From contig NC_033621.1 in NCBI RefSeq assembly GCF_001540865.1, positions 14,867,848 through 14,931,847 of the forward strand: 64,000 nucleotides of DNA. The letters are read 5' to 3'. This document shows positions 43,952-54,414 of the stretch, one piece after another. Below the pieces are notes generated by a model. It made no database searches. It had not been told where the DNA came from and saw only the letters and a program-made list of their open reading frames with translations. Every line of letters starts with the position of its first letter. The stretch's first letter is position 1. A program made the position numbers and the translations under genes. The stretch is from Ananas comosus (taxonomy: Eukaryota; Streptophyta; Magnoliopsida; Poales; Bromeliaceae).

Positions 43952-45638
43952 AAAGTGCAGAAAACAGTAATTAACCTTACCGGAGAAAAGTAGGGCATGG
44001 GGCGGCCGAACGGCGGGTTAGCCGGCCGGAGGTGGTTGCGGCCGGTCAGTTGGGGCGAGAGCTCGCATTGGCCGGCGGCAGGAAGTGGCCGATGACGCGG
44101 CGGAGAGCCACGAGCCCGCACAACTTGGCTCGCATTAGGGAGACAACGGCGGCGCACGGAGAGAAGAGCACGAGGGCGGCTAGAGGAGCACGAGGGCGAC
44201 GACGATCAGTCGCCGTAGGCCAAGGGAGGGTGGCGCGCCGGACAATCGGCGGCGGCGGCGCACAGAGACAGTCCGGGCACAGGTTCGGCCCGCACAAGTT
44301 CTGGGCAGCCGCAGGGAGTGTGAGTAGCGGCCGGCGGCCACGGGGACAGCGGCGATGGCACGCGGGAGGTTGCCTGCGGCCAAAGGGAGGCGGCGCGGCC
44401 AGATCCAGCTGACAGAAGCTCACAGGCCTCGAGCTAGGCCGAGCTCGGCCAAACTGGAACCGGGTTGGCCACAGCAAGCACGGGCGGCGCCGGCGGCGCA
44501 CAGGGACGGCGAGGGCCGGCGAGGATGACGCCGAAGGTTGGTCTCGGCTGGAGAAATGTGATCACCCAGGGTATGGATGACTTCTTGAGATCAGCTGGGG
44601 TGGATGGTGGTAGGATAAAGTGTGGGCCTTCTCTGGCGGCCGGAGGAGTTCGCCTGCGGTCGGGGTGAGCGCGGTGGGGTGTAGGGAGGTNCGGCGCACA
44701 GGGACGGCGAGGGCCGGCGAGGATGACGCCGAAGGTTGGTCTCGGCTGGAGAAATGTGATCACCCAGGGTATGGATGACTTCTTGAGATAAGGTGGGGTG
44801 GATGGTGGTAGGATAAAGTGTGGGCCTTCTCTGGCGGCCGGAGGAGTTCGCCTGCGGTCGGGGTGAGCGCGGTGGGGTGTAGGGAGGTGATGGAGACTAG
44901 AGGGGCGCAACTGGAGGCAGTAGCAGCTGATAGGGTTAGAGCTTCACTTGGGAACCTTAATGCTAGATATATAAAGGATGGCTTAATTGTAGTTTAATCC
45001 TCCAAAGCTACAAATTTCAAGTCCAGTCCCTTACTACACGTATAATTCGCGAGTATGCACCTCGACGTTCAAAATCACTCAAAACGGTACATAAAATATT
45101 AGGTTCCACGCGAAATTTTTGTTTTGCCAACTTCGACCCCTCAGCGAACTTTTCAAGAGTCCCAGAGATCCATCCGTCGAATTTTCGATCTAATTGTTCC
45201 AGCGCATTCAGAACGACTGGGGCATCAAATCTACCATTTCATTTCGTCCGATTCGGTCGGCGATTTGCGACAAAACCAACCCTCTCCAATCTCCAAAAAC
45301 CACACCTATACATATAGATCCAATAAAACTCTTTTTCTCGAAAATCGTGCATCAGAACCCAAATCCGTCAGTGCCATTAGTTCCAAGATAATCGAACCGT
45401 CGAAAACGAGCTATTGGATCACTATGAACGAAGTCCAATACACACCAGAAGCCTTCTCTACTCATTGGCTTCTCCGGAAAACCGGAGTTACTATTCACTT
45501 TAAGTGATTAGTACAGGTTGCATCTTCATCCTAACTCGTTTTCTCCTGAAACTTGATAAGTGCTTATGTAATTACATTACATACAAAAACATCGTCAATA
45601 GAGGGTTTAGCTACACTGTCAAAATCTCGGATATTACA
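43952..45638 (-). mobile_element. 3' LTR of a third chromovirus (reverse), truncated
   Basis: The minus-strand LTR starts TGTAATATCC at 45638, just after a PPT-like GGGGGAATAG. It extends to 43952, where it abuts the truncated LTR of the previous element. The GC-rich half (43985-44930) holds long open frames on both strands (Arg/Pro/Ala/Gly-rich) that I treat as composition artefacts. Confidence 0.6.
44491..44890. repeat. Duplicated 200-bp segment around single N (44691)
   Basis: 44491-44690 and 44692-44890 are nearly identical (visible difference: gatcagctgggg versus gataaggtgggg). The single N is exactly between them, which points to an assembly overlap rather than a genomic repeat. Confidence 0.8.
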
Positions 45639-45689
45639 CTATTCCCCCGTTTACAAGAAGTTTCGTCCCTAAAACTTAAATCAAGCATC

Positions 45690-46350
45690 CCCCGCAAACA
45701 ACTGTGGATATCGCTACCGCATAGAATACTCAAGCTCCCAAATAGCCTCGTGCTCCTTGTGATTTTCCTACTGAACTTTAACATACGAAATGTTCCTGTT
45801 TCGCAACTGTTTCACCTCACGTGCCAAAATCCACAACGGAGCCTCATCATAGTTTAGATCCTCCCGCAGCTGTATAGACGTCGGGCTGATGATGTGGGAC
45901 GGATCCGGAATGTACTTTCGAAGCATGGACACATGAAAAACATTGTGTACTCGGGCAAGACTCGGAGGGAGAGCCAATCTGTACGCCACCGGACCAACAC
46001 GCTCCAGGATCTCAAACGGTCCCACAAACTACGGACTGAACTTGTTCCGCAAACCAAACCGCTTGATCCCCTGGATGACGACACCTTGAGCAGCACATGC
46101 TCACCGACCTGAAATTCTAGGTCACGCCTCCGCTGATCCGCGTAGCTCCTCTGTCGACTCTGTGCAGTCAAAAGCCGCTCTCACGGAATGCGGATCTTTG
46201 CCTCCGCATTCTCTACTAAATCTGGCCCGATCATCCGGCGTTCTCCGACGTCGTCCCAACAGATAGGAGACCGACATCGACGCCCATACAAAGCCTCGTA
46301 CGGCGCCATCCCAATGCTCGCCTGGTAGCTATTATTATAGGCGAACTCCA
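45690..46350 (-). pseudogene. Integrase C-terminus and chromodomain of the reverse element
   Basis: Minus frames give SRQRSYADQRRRDLEFQVGEHV (46171-46105), then after a shift [37 protein letters not shown], and the chromodomain part [20 protein letters not shown]. Close relative of 38000-38480 but a distinct subfamily. Confidence 0.85.
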
Positions 46351-46379
46351 CTAGCGGTAAATACCTGAATCAAAAACAC

Positions 46380-47390
46380 TCACCTTGGAGACCACAGTCT
46401 CCCACCGGTTCAACACAAACTGCCGTAATTAACCCCTATCATAGAAAAACCATCTACGGCATTCGACAATCCTAGGTCCAAGACCTCACCTTTTGCCTGA
46501 CCATAAGGTCCAAGGCTGACATTATCAATCGAGCTCGACAATTTTGTCTCATCAACAACTTAATCCGGTACAAACAACCCAACATATGGTCCTAGCAAGC
46601 CCATCATTTGATGCGCAGGATTGCTAATCGCAATGGGCGATAATAACCATCGGTGATGCCAAACACCTGTCACCAATTAACCGGACAAGCATACCATCCC
46701 AAGGTTTGCACGATAAGCCAAGTCGCAAACCTTACACGCTATAACATACCACGACGATCAAAGCCAATAATCAGGCTCAAGCCACTCAAGCTTTTTCACA
46801 AGACAACCTATAGAGATTGTTTTGCTAGAGACAACACCGACCCAATCCAAAAGTCCCAAATAGGGAAAGGGTATTTCGTCCTAACTTTCAACAGTACATT
46901 GTCTGCAGCCAATATACTTATCAAAAGAAAGACGAAATATTCAAAGATCCACTACCAACAGCAAGTTGGAAGCACGACACAATGAAGTACCAAACCACTT
47001 GATACTTCTCTGGACTAAACATTCACAACCAAAACCGTCAAAACGTCGACATTTGAAATCCGGTAAACTCTAAGTCGACTCACTAATAGTCCCACAATAT
47101 ACTAACCAAGGTGTTGGACGGTTGCACACGATGTACTCACCACCAGGACTCACACCAAAAACTGTGTCCCTACCAATTAGTTTACCATGACTATTAACGG
47201 AAAGATAAGAGGAATGCAGGTATATGTAGTGTGTACATAATTAATTAAGGTAATTACGTAAACTGAACTTCATACCTGCGCTCCCACGTACGGGCGCATT
47301 CATCGGTTGAGTCGAAACAAAAACAGGTCCGCCAACTCCGTGCAACGAAGTCACCAAAGGAAGAGTCGCACTCCGCAGCGCTCCATTACC
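46380..47390. other. Unassigned interior of the deletion derivative
   Basis: Open frame 46653-46985 on the + strand has no recognisable motif. I see no protease, RT or RNase H words on either strand. Could be scrambled pol or captured DNA. Confidence 0.4.
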
Positions 47391-47394
47391 CCTA

Positions 47395-48155
47395 GGGCAA
47401 TCTCAACGTAAATGACCCGGTTGACCACATCGATAACAGTGGTCTCGACGTCGAGGGCAGGAGGTCACCCGATGCGCTTGACCGCATATCACGCAAGGTC
47501 AATCACCTCGAAGCTTTCTAACAACAGTTTCATTCATAGAAAATGATTGAGTTCGAGGATGCTTGGGTGGTTTAGTGTTGTTCGATGACCCACCCTCCAC
47601 ATTCGAACGAGGCCGCTTTCCGAATGCATTTCCGCTCGAACTCCTTTTCAGAACAAAGTCCACCCGTTCGTCCGAAGGCTTTGACAGGTTACCAATTTTA
47701 AATTCCGCCAAGTTTCCTCTCACGCGGGGTAGCTCTATGGCCAGAGGGTCAATGCCCTCGGAATAAACAGTGGTTGTCGCAATGTTGGGTAAAATGTCAG
47801 TAGCGCCCACGGATCTAGGGCCATCCATCACCGGCATAACTCCAGTAACCACCATGGCCCATGTAGGTACGATCGCTGTGGCACCCAGAAATGATACTCC
47901 AGTGGCTTGATCACCAAGAGGTCCATTAACCGCCTCGCAGGCCACAACAGCGACATTACTTGCAGCAATACCTGCGTACGTGCCCGACGGCAGAGCCTGA
48001 ACCACTCCAGCTACAGCCTGCTGTCGCACCACCTGCTGGACTAAACCGGCCAGTGCGGCCAACTGCTCCTCCAACCGTCGGAGGCCGTGCATAACAGCAG
48101 AAGCCTCAACATTAGCACGTCGTCTCTCTCTGTTGCGTGCCATGTGCTGAAACAA
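47395..48155 (-). pseudogene. Gag-like ORF and zinc knuckles of the reverse element
   Basis: The minus frame 48155-47499 (218 codons; the ATG at 48140 giving MARNRERRRANVEAS fits the family better) has a helical LRRLEEQLAALAGLVQQVVRQQ start and a basic C-terminus. The usual capsid core is absent between residues about 60 and 150. After the stop, another frame gives CVICGQAHRVTSC and CYRCGQPGHLR.DC, a knuckle pair. Capsid loss suggests dependence on other elements. Confidence 0.7.
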
Positions 48156-48337
48156 ACAAGGTTAGACTCAAATTTGGAATAAACAGACTCAACTCTATTT
48201 ACCATGACTCAAACTCAACCCCGCACTCATGTGCCTATACACCGTAGGTCTTCCTATGGGTCAACCTAACCAATGGTTCAATTTCATTTTTTTTTTTTTT
48301 CAAAACAACCTGTGAATGGTGCTGTGGTTGTAACTTG

Positions 48338-48349
48338 TCTCTGATACCA
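48338..48349 (-). promoter_or_regulatory. Primer-binding site (initiator tRNA-Met type)
   Basis: Minus strand TGGTATCAGAGA, 8 nt after the LTR end TGACA at 48358. Confidence 0.75.
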
Positions 48350-48383
48350 CTTTAATCTGTCACGCCCCGAGGTCTCTTTTATG

Positions 48384-48985
48384 TTTGTTTCGGCGAAAGT
48401 GGACTTTGAGTTAAAGTGGACTTTGGGTTGAAGTTGTGTTCGGTGAAAACTACTTATTCTCCACTGTTTGTTTTGTAGTTATAAAAGTGAAGTTTCACTA
48501 GTTCTGTTGTTTATTTATTAGGAAGTGTATGATGTAAAACTATAATTTATATATAAATAATAAATAATTTAATAAATAAAAATAATATAATTATATTTTT
48601 ATAATTAAAATTTAATTTAAAGAAACTAAATTATTTTTTATACATAAATTATAATACTACAATAATAAAATTATAAAGTAAAAATATTAATGTTTAATTA
48701 ATCAATTTTTATTATATTTTATATTGTACAAACTAAATAAAAAAATATTAAAACTTAAGTAATCAATTTTTACCATATTTTAAATATGTCAAATGAATAA
48801 AAGAATAATTAGTACTATAATTAAATATATTTAAATATAACTATCTTTACCTAGTATATTATTTTATTATTTTTTATTCACCTTCCTTCACCGTAATTGA
48901 CTTCGGCCAACGGTGGACCGAAGTCAATTACGCCGTTTTAGTTTAACTGGAGTTTCAACCGTAACTTTTTTACGGCGAACCAAAC
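48384..48985. mobile_element. Candidate MITE (about 600 bp)
   Basis: Left GTTTGTTTCGGCGAAAGT and right ACGGCGAACCAAACAAC are imperfect inverted termini; the interior is about 85 percent A/T without ORF. It interrupts the LTR of the reverse element. A clear TSD is not visible. Confidence 0.45.
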
Positions 48986-49610
48986 AACGAAAGTGATCAA
49001 TTTACACAGAAAATCAACTTCCTCCCTCTCACTTCCATCCTACTTCTTTGCAAATAAACTGGCCCTTGGTGTAGACCTAAGTGAGTCATCTGAAGTTTTT
49101 TATATATAATTTAACGAAATATTAACGGAGGAGCTGACGAAAAGAGAAAATAAAACCACAAGGTACTAACTTGATACACTTTAAATCACAGAATACTAAA
49201 GTGAGAAAGTACGAAACTATAGGGGTGGTATTTGAAATTTACCCTTTTTATTAATTATAGATTGTGTATGAGCATATCTTTATACACTCGGTGTACAACT
49301 TTTTTTATATGGTATGAAATTTTAATTTTGTTATATCGCCTATTAAAAAATAGGATTGGTCCATGCGATAAAATTTTACACTTGGTGTAGATAGAAATAA
49401 AAAAGAAAAAGTGTTGAGAGAAAAAAAAATAAAAAAAAGAATTGTATATGAGTATATCTTATACACTCAGTGTACAATTTTTTTTAGATCGTATAAAATT
49501 TTAATTTTGTTATTTCAACTATTAAAAAATTAAATAAAGGATTATATATGAACATAGCTTTTACACTCGGTGTATATTTTTTTTTTACACTGTATAAAAT
49601 TTTAATCAAG

Positions 49611-49905
49611 GTTTTATCCACCATGTTGTACCGTGCCAACAAGATACCGGCACGATACAGATTCCGTGCCGATGGCACAGCTTAAAACCCTCTATTCTTT
49701 AAATTAGTAAGTAATTTTCTCAATAAAGTTCAAAAGATGTGATAAAAAGACATAATAAATAGTAAGAATATTTTGTTGCTAAAGAAAATAAATATTTCAT
49801 ACTATTATTTTTTTTACCAGTACGCAGCGGCATGGCTCAGCACGCACCATACCGTACCATGCCGGCAAGTTTCCGACACGACCCTGTACCATGGCACTTA
49901 AATCC
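49611..49905. mobile_element. Candidate TIR element within the array
   Basis: Left CAAGGTTTTATCCACCATG and right CATGGCACTTAAATCCTT are imperfect inverted repeats with ccgtgcc/ggcacgg words inside; 295 bp, non-coding. Confidence 0.45.
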
Positions 49906-50031
49906 TTTATTTTAGTTTTGTTATATTGACTATTAAAAGATAAGGTTAGTCCATAGATAAAATTTTATACTTGGTGTAGGCAAAAATAAAAATGAAAAGA
50001 TGTTGAGAGAAAAAAATAAAAAAAAATGTAG

Positions 50032-50035
<4 letters not shown>

Positions 50036-50064
<29 letters not shown>
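50036..50064. repeat. (GA)n tract
   Basis: About 14 GA units. Confidence 0.95.
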
Positions 50065-50073
<9 letters not shown>

Positions 50074-50149
50074 AAAAGGGCGAAAGGGAAGAGAGTAGTC
50101 GGGAGAGGGAGGGATCGGAAACTTCGCGCGTTTGTCACGCTTCCCACAG

Positions 50150-50620
50150 GTTGTTGATTAACCCCGAGTTTAGATGGGAATTATTCGTTAATTAGCGCTG
50201 TCTAATAATTAAACAGTGATGTTTAGTGGAGGTGAGAGGTCACTTATCTTTACGAGCTGGTGAGTGTAGCGCAGAGAGGGAGATTCCACAGGGAATTGGA
50301 TTTGGGCCGTCGCCGTGTGGGCCGCAGCCCACTTAGTTCAATGGACTGGTTTTTGAAGGCCCAAGTTTGGGCTAAAGGGGGGGTGATTGGGCCGAACTTA
50401 GGTCCAAGAGGCGAAGGGCTCGACCAATGGAGTGGACTCTTTTGGTTTCTCAATGATTTCGGCGTCGTTTGATGTCTCGTCGCCGTATCCACTTGTTTAA
50501 CTATTTCGCCTTCGATATACCAGTGTCGGCAACACAGTTTGTTCCATTGCCGACTTCATATCTGCAAATTTTTTTTTCCTTCTTTTTTCAGGGTCCAAAG
50601 TTTTTTACATTTTTTTTTTT
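50150..50620. promoter_or_regulatory. GGGCC-rich promoter-like island
   Basis: Within 50300-50410 there are tgggccg, gtgggccgc, cagcccac, ggcccaag, tgggct and attgggccg. These match site II (TGGGCY) elements common in plant promoters. The stretch is more balanced in composition than its AT-rich surroundings and has no repeat relatives in the window. The gene it might serve is not visible; a 511-base gap follows. Confidence 0.35.
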
Positions 50621-50777
50621 AACAAATGCCCATAGACTGCGAATCCTCCAAATCCTCTCTTAAAAATCTATATATGATATGATAAACATGAAGCTTAGAG
50701 CTCAAAGATCGAAATGTACATGTACATATAAAGATAATAATCTTTAATATTAAGGATATATTGTCAGACACCTTATA

Positions 50778-51288
50778 NNNNNNNNNNNNNNNNNNNNNNN
50801 NNNNNNNNNNNNNNNNNNNNNNNNNNNNNNNNNNNNNNNNNNNNNNNNNNNNNNNNNNNNNNNNNNNNNNNNNNNNNNNNNNNNNNNNNNNNNNNNNNNN
50901 NNNNNNNNNNNNNNNNNNNNNNNNNNNNNNNNNNNNNNNNNNNNNNNNNNNNNNNNNNNNNNNNNNNNNNNNNNNNNNNNNNNNNNNNNNNNNNNNNNNN
51001 NNNNNNNNNNNNNNNNNNNNNNNNNNNNNNNNNNNNNNNNNNNNNNNNNNNNNNNNNNNNNNNNNNNNNNNNNNNNNNNNNNNNNNNNNNNNNNNNNNNN
51101 NNNNNNNNNNNNNNNNNNNNNNNNNNNNNNNNNNNNNNNNNNNNNNNNNNNNNNNNNNNNNNNNNNNNNNNNNNNNNNNNNNNNNNNNNNNNNNNNNNNN
51201 NNNNNNNNNNNNNNNNNNNNNNNNNNNNNNNNNNNNNNNNNNNNNNNNNNNNNNNNNNNNNNNNNNNNNNNNNNNNNNNNNNNNNNNN
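50778..51288. other. Assembly gap (511 N)
   Basis: Run of N. Open frames crossing it are meaningless. Confidence 1.
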
Positions 51289-51689
51289 GAAAAAAAAAAA
51301 AAAAAAAAGTGGGCCCCACCAGAGCGATAAAATTTTAGTTTTGTTATTTTGATTATTAAAAAATAGGGTTGGCCCATGAGATAAAATTTTACACTCAGTG
51401 TAGGCAAAAAAAAAAAAGAAAAAAAAAAGAAAGGGTGTGAGAGAAAAAAATAAAAAAAGGTTGTAGGGTGTTTGTAAGAGAGTGAGAGAGAAAAAAAATT
51501 GGAGTGGATCCCACCTCTTCGCTTTAGGTGGTTGTCGTACACTATCGACTATTAAAAAATAGGATTGGTACATATGATAAAATTTTAAACTTGGTATAGA
51601 AAACAACAAAAACGAAAAGGTGCTGAGAGAAAAACGAATTAAGAAAAAGGATGTAGGGTATGAGAGTAAGAGTGTGGGAGAGCATAACT

Positions 51690-52003
51690 TGAACAAGGGT
51701 AAGGATTAAGAGTACTTATACAATGTGGTTATCCAACCTCAAAAATTCCACTATAAGGAGCTCCTTAAGAGATTCTCTGTCCTACCATGAACACAGATTT
51801 ATCTCTGTTGTCCAGCAAGATTTTGAGGTGCTTCTCCAGTGTCAACCAAAATAGAAAAAAGGAAAAAAAGAAAAAAAGAAAAAAAAAAGACAAGGAGAAG
51901 GAACAATCTTGACATGTAACCTATTCTACTTCATAAATTACACAGTTAAACTCTGTTTGTCAGCTTGAGCAACCCTATTCCGATTGAGCTTGCATTTGTT
52001 GCA
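51690..52003. other. Unassigned segment between repeat copies
   Basis: No ORF, no clear repeat ends; ends at the single N at 52004. Confidence 0.3.
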
Positions 52004-52576
52004 NGTGATAAAGTTTTAATTTTGTTATATTGATTATTAAAAAGTAGGGTTAGTCTATGTAATAACATTTTACGCTCGGTGTAGGCAAAAAAAAAAAAAG
52101 GAAAGGGTGTTGAAAGTGTTTAAAAAAAAAAAAAGTGTAGGGTGTACGTGAAAGAGTGAGAAAAAAAAAATTGAAGTGGGTCCCACCTTTTTGCTTGAGG
52201 TGGTTGCCATATACTATTAAAAGAAAGGTTGGTCCATACGATAAAATTTTAAACTTGTTGTAGGAAAATGTAAAAAAGAAAGTGTTGAGAAAAAAATAAT
52301 TAAAAAAATATAGGGTTGGTCCATACACATATTTTACACTTGGTGTAGGTAAAATAAAAAAAATTCAAATTATAGATTGCATATGAAAATGTCTTATACA
52401 GTCGGTATACAATTTTTTTTACACCGTATAAAATATTAATTTTATTATATCGACTATTAAAAAATATGGTTGATTTATGCGGATCAACATGGCAAAAAAT
52501 GTGTTGGCGAAAAAAAATAAAAAGAGAAGAGAGAGAGAGAGAGGAAAAAATAAAGAGTGGGCTCCACCGACCGTCC

Positions 52577-52740
52577 CTAGCGCAAGTGGCAAAGAACTTG
52601 ATAGTTAATATCCGAAGTTCCAAATTCGAATCCTAATTGATTCACATTTCTAGCTAAATTTATTTCTAATAAAATAAACGAAGCGGGTAGCATACTAGTT
52701 ATCTCTCTCTCANAAAAAAAAAAAAAAACACAAAAACATA
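52577..52740 (+). mobile_element. tRNA-derived SINE with TSD ACCGTCC
   Basis: Pol III box A TAGCGCAAGTGG (52578-52589) and box B AATTCGAATCC (52623-52633) are 45 nt apart. An ATAAACGAAGCGGGTAGC block and (CT)n precede an A-rich tail (52714-52740, containing the N at 52713). The 7-bp duplication accgtcc is at 52570-52576 and 52741-52747. The layout is that of plant tRNA-type SINEs. Confidence 0.75.
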
Positions 52741-53230
52741 ACCGTCCAGTACATGGTATAGGTTCTCCTTTCAGGTGTGGTATAAGATATATGTTTTGAT
52801 AATACAACAAATCATCTCAGATATGTAATCTATTATTCTAAGAAGTGGAAATAATTAAAATCATCTCAGATATGTAATCTAATATTCTAAGAAGTGGAAA
52901 TAACTAAAACTAGGGTCTGTTTGAATGCATACTTTTTTTTTTTCTTTGTACATATCTCCCGTTTACTCAACAAGACTTAATTCTTATTCAACATGGGCAA
53001 TGAACAGCTCACTGAATAGACAATATCAAAATAATAAACTCAGAAACCAAAATCAAGAAAAAATTAACTAAAATAGCAGTATTACGAGTAAATCACAGAT
53101 GGAAATAAACATGTATTGTACATCAACAAGGCCCCTGTATTATGCATCAACTTAGACAACCAAATACAATACATGTCTCAACCTATTTATGGGGTATTAC
53201 TGAACAATTGCTTGAGGTCAAGAAACAACA

Positions 53231-53407
53231 TCAGTCTTCGAGAATCTCGTGCTTCTCGAAGTCATTAGCATCCTCAGTTGGGGAACTACCAAGGCTATGC
53301 GTTGTTGTGATGTTGCTGCTGCTCCCGCGGCAGTGCAGCAGCTGACGCTGAAGGCTCTGGACGAGCTCATGAAGTTGCCGAATATTTTTCTCCTGAGATA
53401 AAATTAT
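53231..53407 (-). CDS. Host gene, coding exon 2 of a 111-residue membrane-anchored coiled-coil protein
   Basis: The acceptor reads ttggtgcag on the minus strand, ending at 53408, and the exon starts in phase 0 with IILSQEKNIRQLHELVQSL. This gives 58 residues and a TGA at 53231-53233. The first 30 residues form a Gln/Leu-rich coiled coil, followed by a Ser/Thr-rich hinge and the acidic tail DFEKHEILED. I recall a small uncharacterised plant family with this ILSQEKNI..LNELV..L and a terminal ILED, but cannot name its function. The join to exon 1 is supported by phase and by that resemblance. Confidence 0.8.
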   Translation of the reverse strand: MILSQEKNIRQLHELVQSLQRQLLHCRGSSSNITTTHSLGSSPTEDANDFEKHEILED

Positions 53408-54159
53408 CTGCACCAAAGTAATTATCCATTAGGCATCAAAATAAATCCCCACTTATGTTGAAGCATCATTTAAATTCAAGCTCAGATTGTTTCAAATAAC
53501 ATATAGACATCGGCACCTGATTATTCAACTCTGCAAAAAAAACAATACAAAAATCATTTTAAAAGCAGTGTTATGGCATGTCTATTGCAGTTTACAATGT
53601 ATTTTGACTAGACAGTGGAAGTTAAATTGCTTTCATTAATAAAACTGGGTTGGCGCAATATTGGTAAAAGCGCCATCAATATACTGCAATCCCTTTTTCT
53701 TTATGCAACATTTGCCAACTTATAATTGATATTAAAAAAAAAAAAAATCTTTTTAAGCAAGCAGGAAGAAGCATAATTTAGTAATACAAAGGAAGGTTGC
53801 TTTGAGCAACCAATAAGCATATAGCATGACAAACCTAAGTACAGAATCCTACTAGATTTGATCACTCCAAGAAAGTGAACAAACCATGTATTGGTCATAC
53901 CTAATCTTTAACTATTTTGCTTTCATTCATCAAGACACAAACCAAGGTAAACTTAACCAAGGTAAAGTATTTTGCTTTCATTCACCAGGATACAAACCGA
54001 GTTCAAGTTGTCAAAAGCCAACATATGACAAGTTCAATCAATCTAGGATAAAAGATTTTATATAAATCAAAGGACAATATGATGAGAAGCAAACATAGTG
54101 AGTTTCCCCCATGTAGCACCAAAGTAAAACTGGGTTTTTACTTTTCACCAAATTTACGA

Positions 54160-54414
54160 TCATAAAGCATTTTGAATCGGTAATCAACACCATTAAGCAT
54201 ACTGTCGGGTACTTGAACTCCAAGAATTCATGATTTTATGACATCATCCACCTAGTGATCAAGTGATCTCATATACACCTCATATTAGCCGTTAAAAATG
54301 GTCAATTTTAAGACTATTTGAATAATCTTGAAACATCACAAAATTTATTACGAAGTTCGTGTAGATCATAAATAACAGTGTTGTTTGTTGATTTGGATGC
54401 CTCATCATCCAAAA
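54160..54414. mobile_element. Palindromic MITE, short diverged copy
   Basis: The words gaatcggtaatcaacaccat and, mirrored, gttgtttgttgatttggatg mark its arms; repeated at 57487-57682. Confidence 0.55.

Larger units (their letters stand above)
45639..48383 (-). mobile_element. Deletion derivative of a chromovirus (reverse)
   Basis: Minus strand order: LTR end at 48358, PBS, gag (48155-47499), zinc knuckle, about 1 kb of unassigned DNA (47390-46380), integrase C-terminus and chromodomain (46350-45690), PPT, LTR. Protease, RT, RNase H and the integrase core are not recognisable. Only about 26 bp of the 5' LTR remain before 48384. Confidence 0.75.
49250..52550. repeat. Array of TACACTYGGTGTA-bounded AT-rich repeats
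   Basis: At least eight copies or fragments of a 100-200 bp unit (near 49290, 49470, 49570, 49940, 51350, 51570, 52040, 52240, 52400). Shared words: tacacttggtgtag, ataaaattttacac, gttatatcgactattaaaaa. The ends are near-palindromic. The copies are in the same orientation. Confidence 0.7.

Noticed and set aside
44032..44910. Overlapping Arg/Pro/Ala-rich open frames of 126-158 codons on both strands
   Set aside because: GC-rich LTR DNA with few stop codons by composition; no motif, and one frame crosses an N.
47563..47766. 67-codon + strand frame
   Set aside because: Shadow of the minus-strand gag-like ORF.
50619..51696. Long open frames of 189-307 codons crossing 50778-51288
   Set aside because: They consist mostly of translated N; the gap creates artificial open frames.
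52578..52633. A functional tRNA gene
   Set aside because: Pol III boxes are present, but no cloverleaf with anticodon arm can be closed, and the unit has an A-tail and TSD; it is a SINE.
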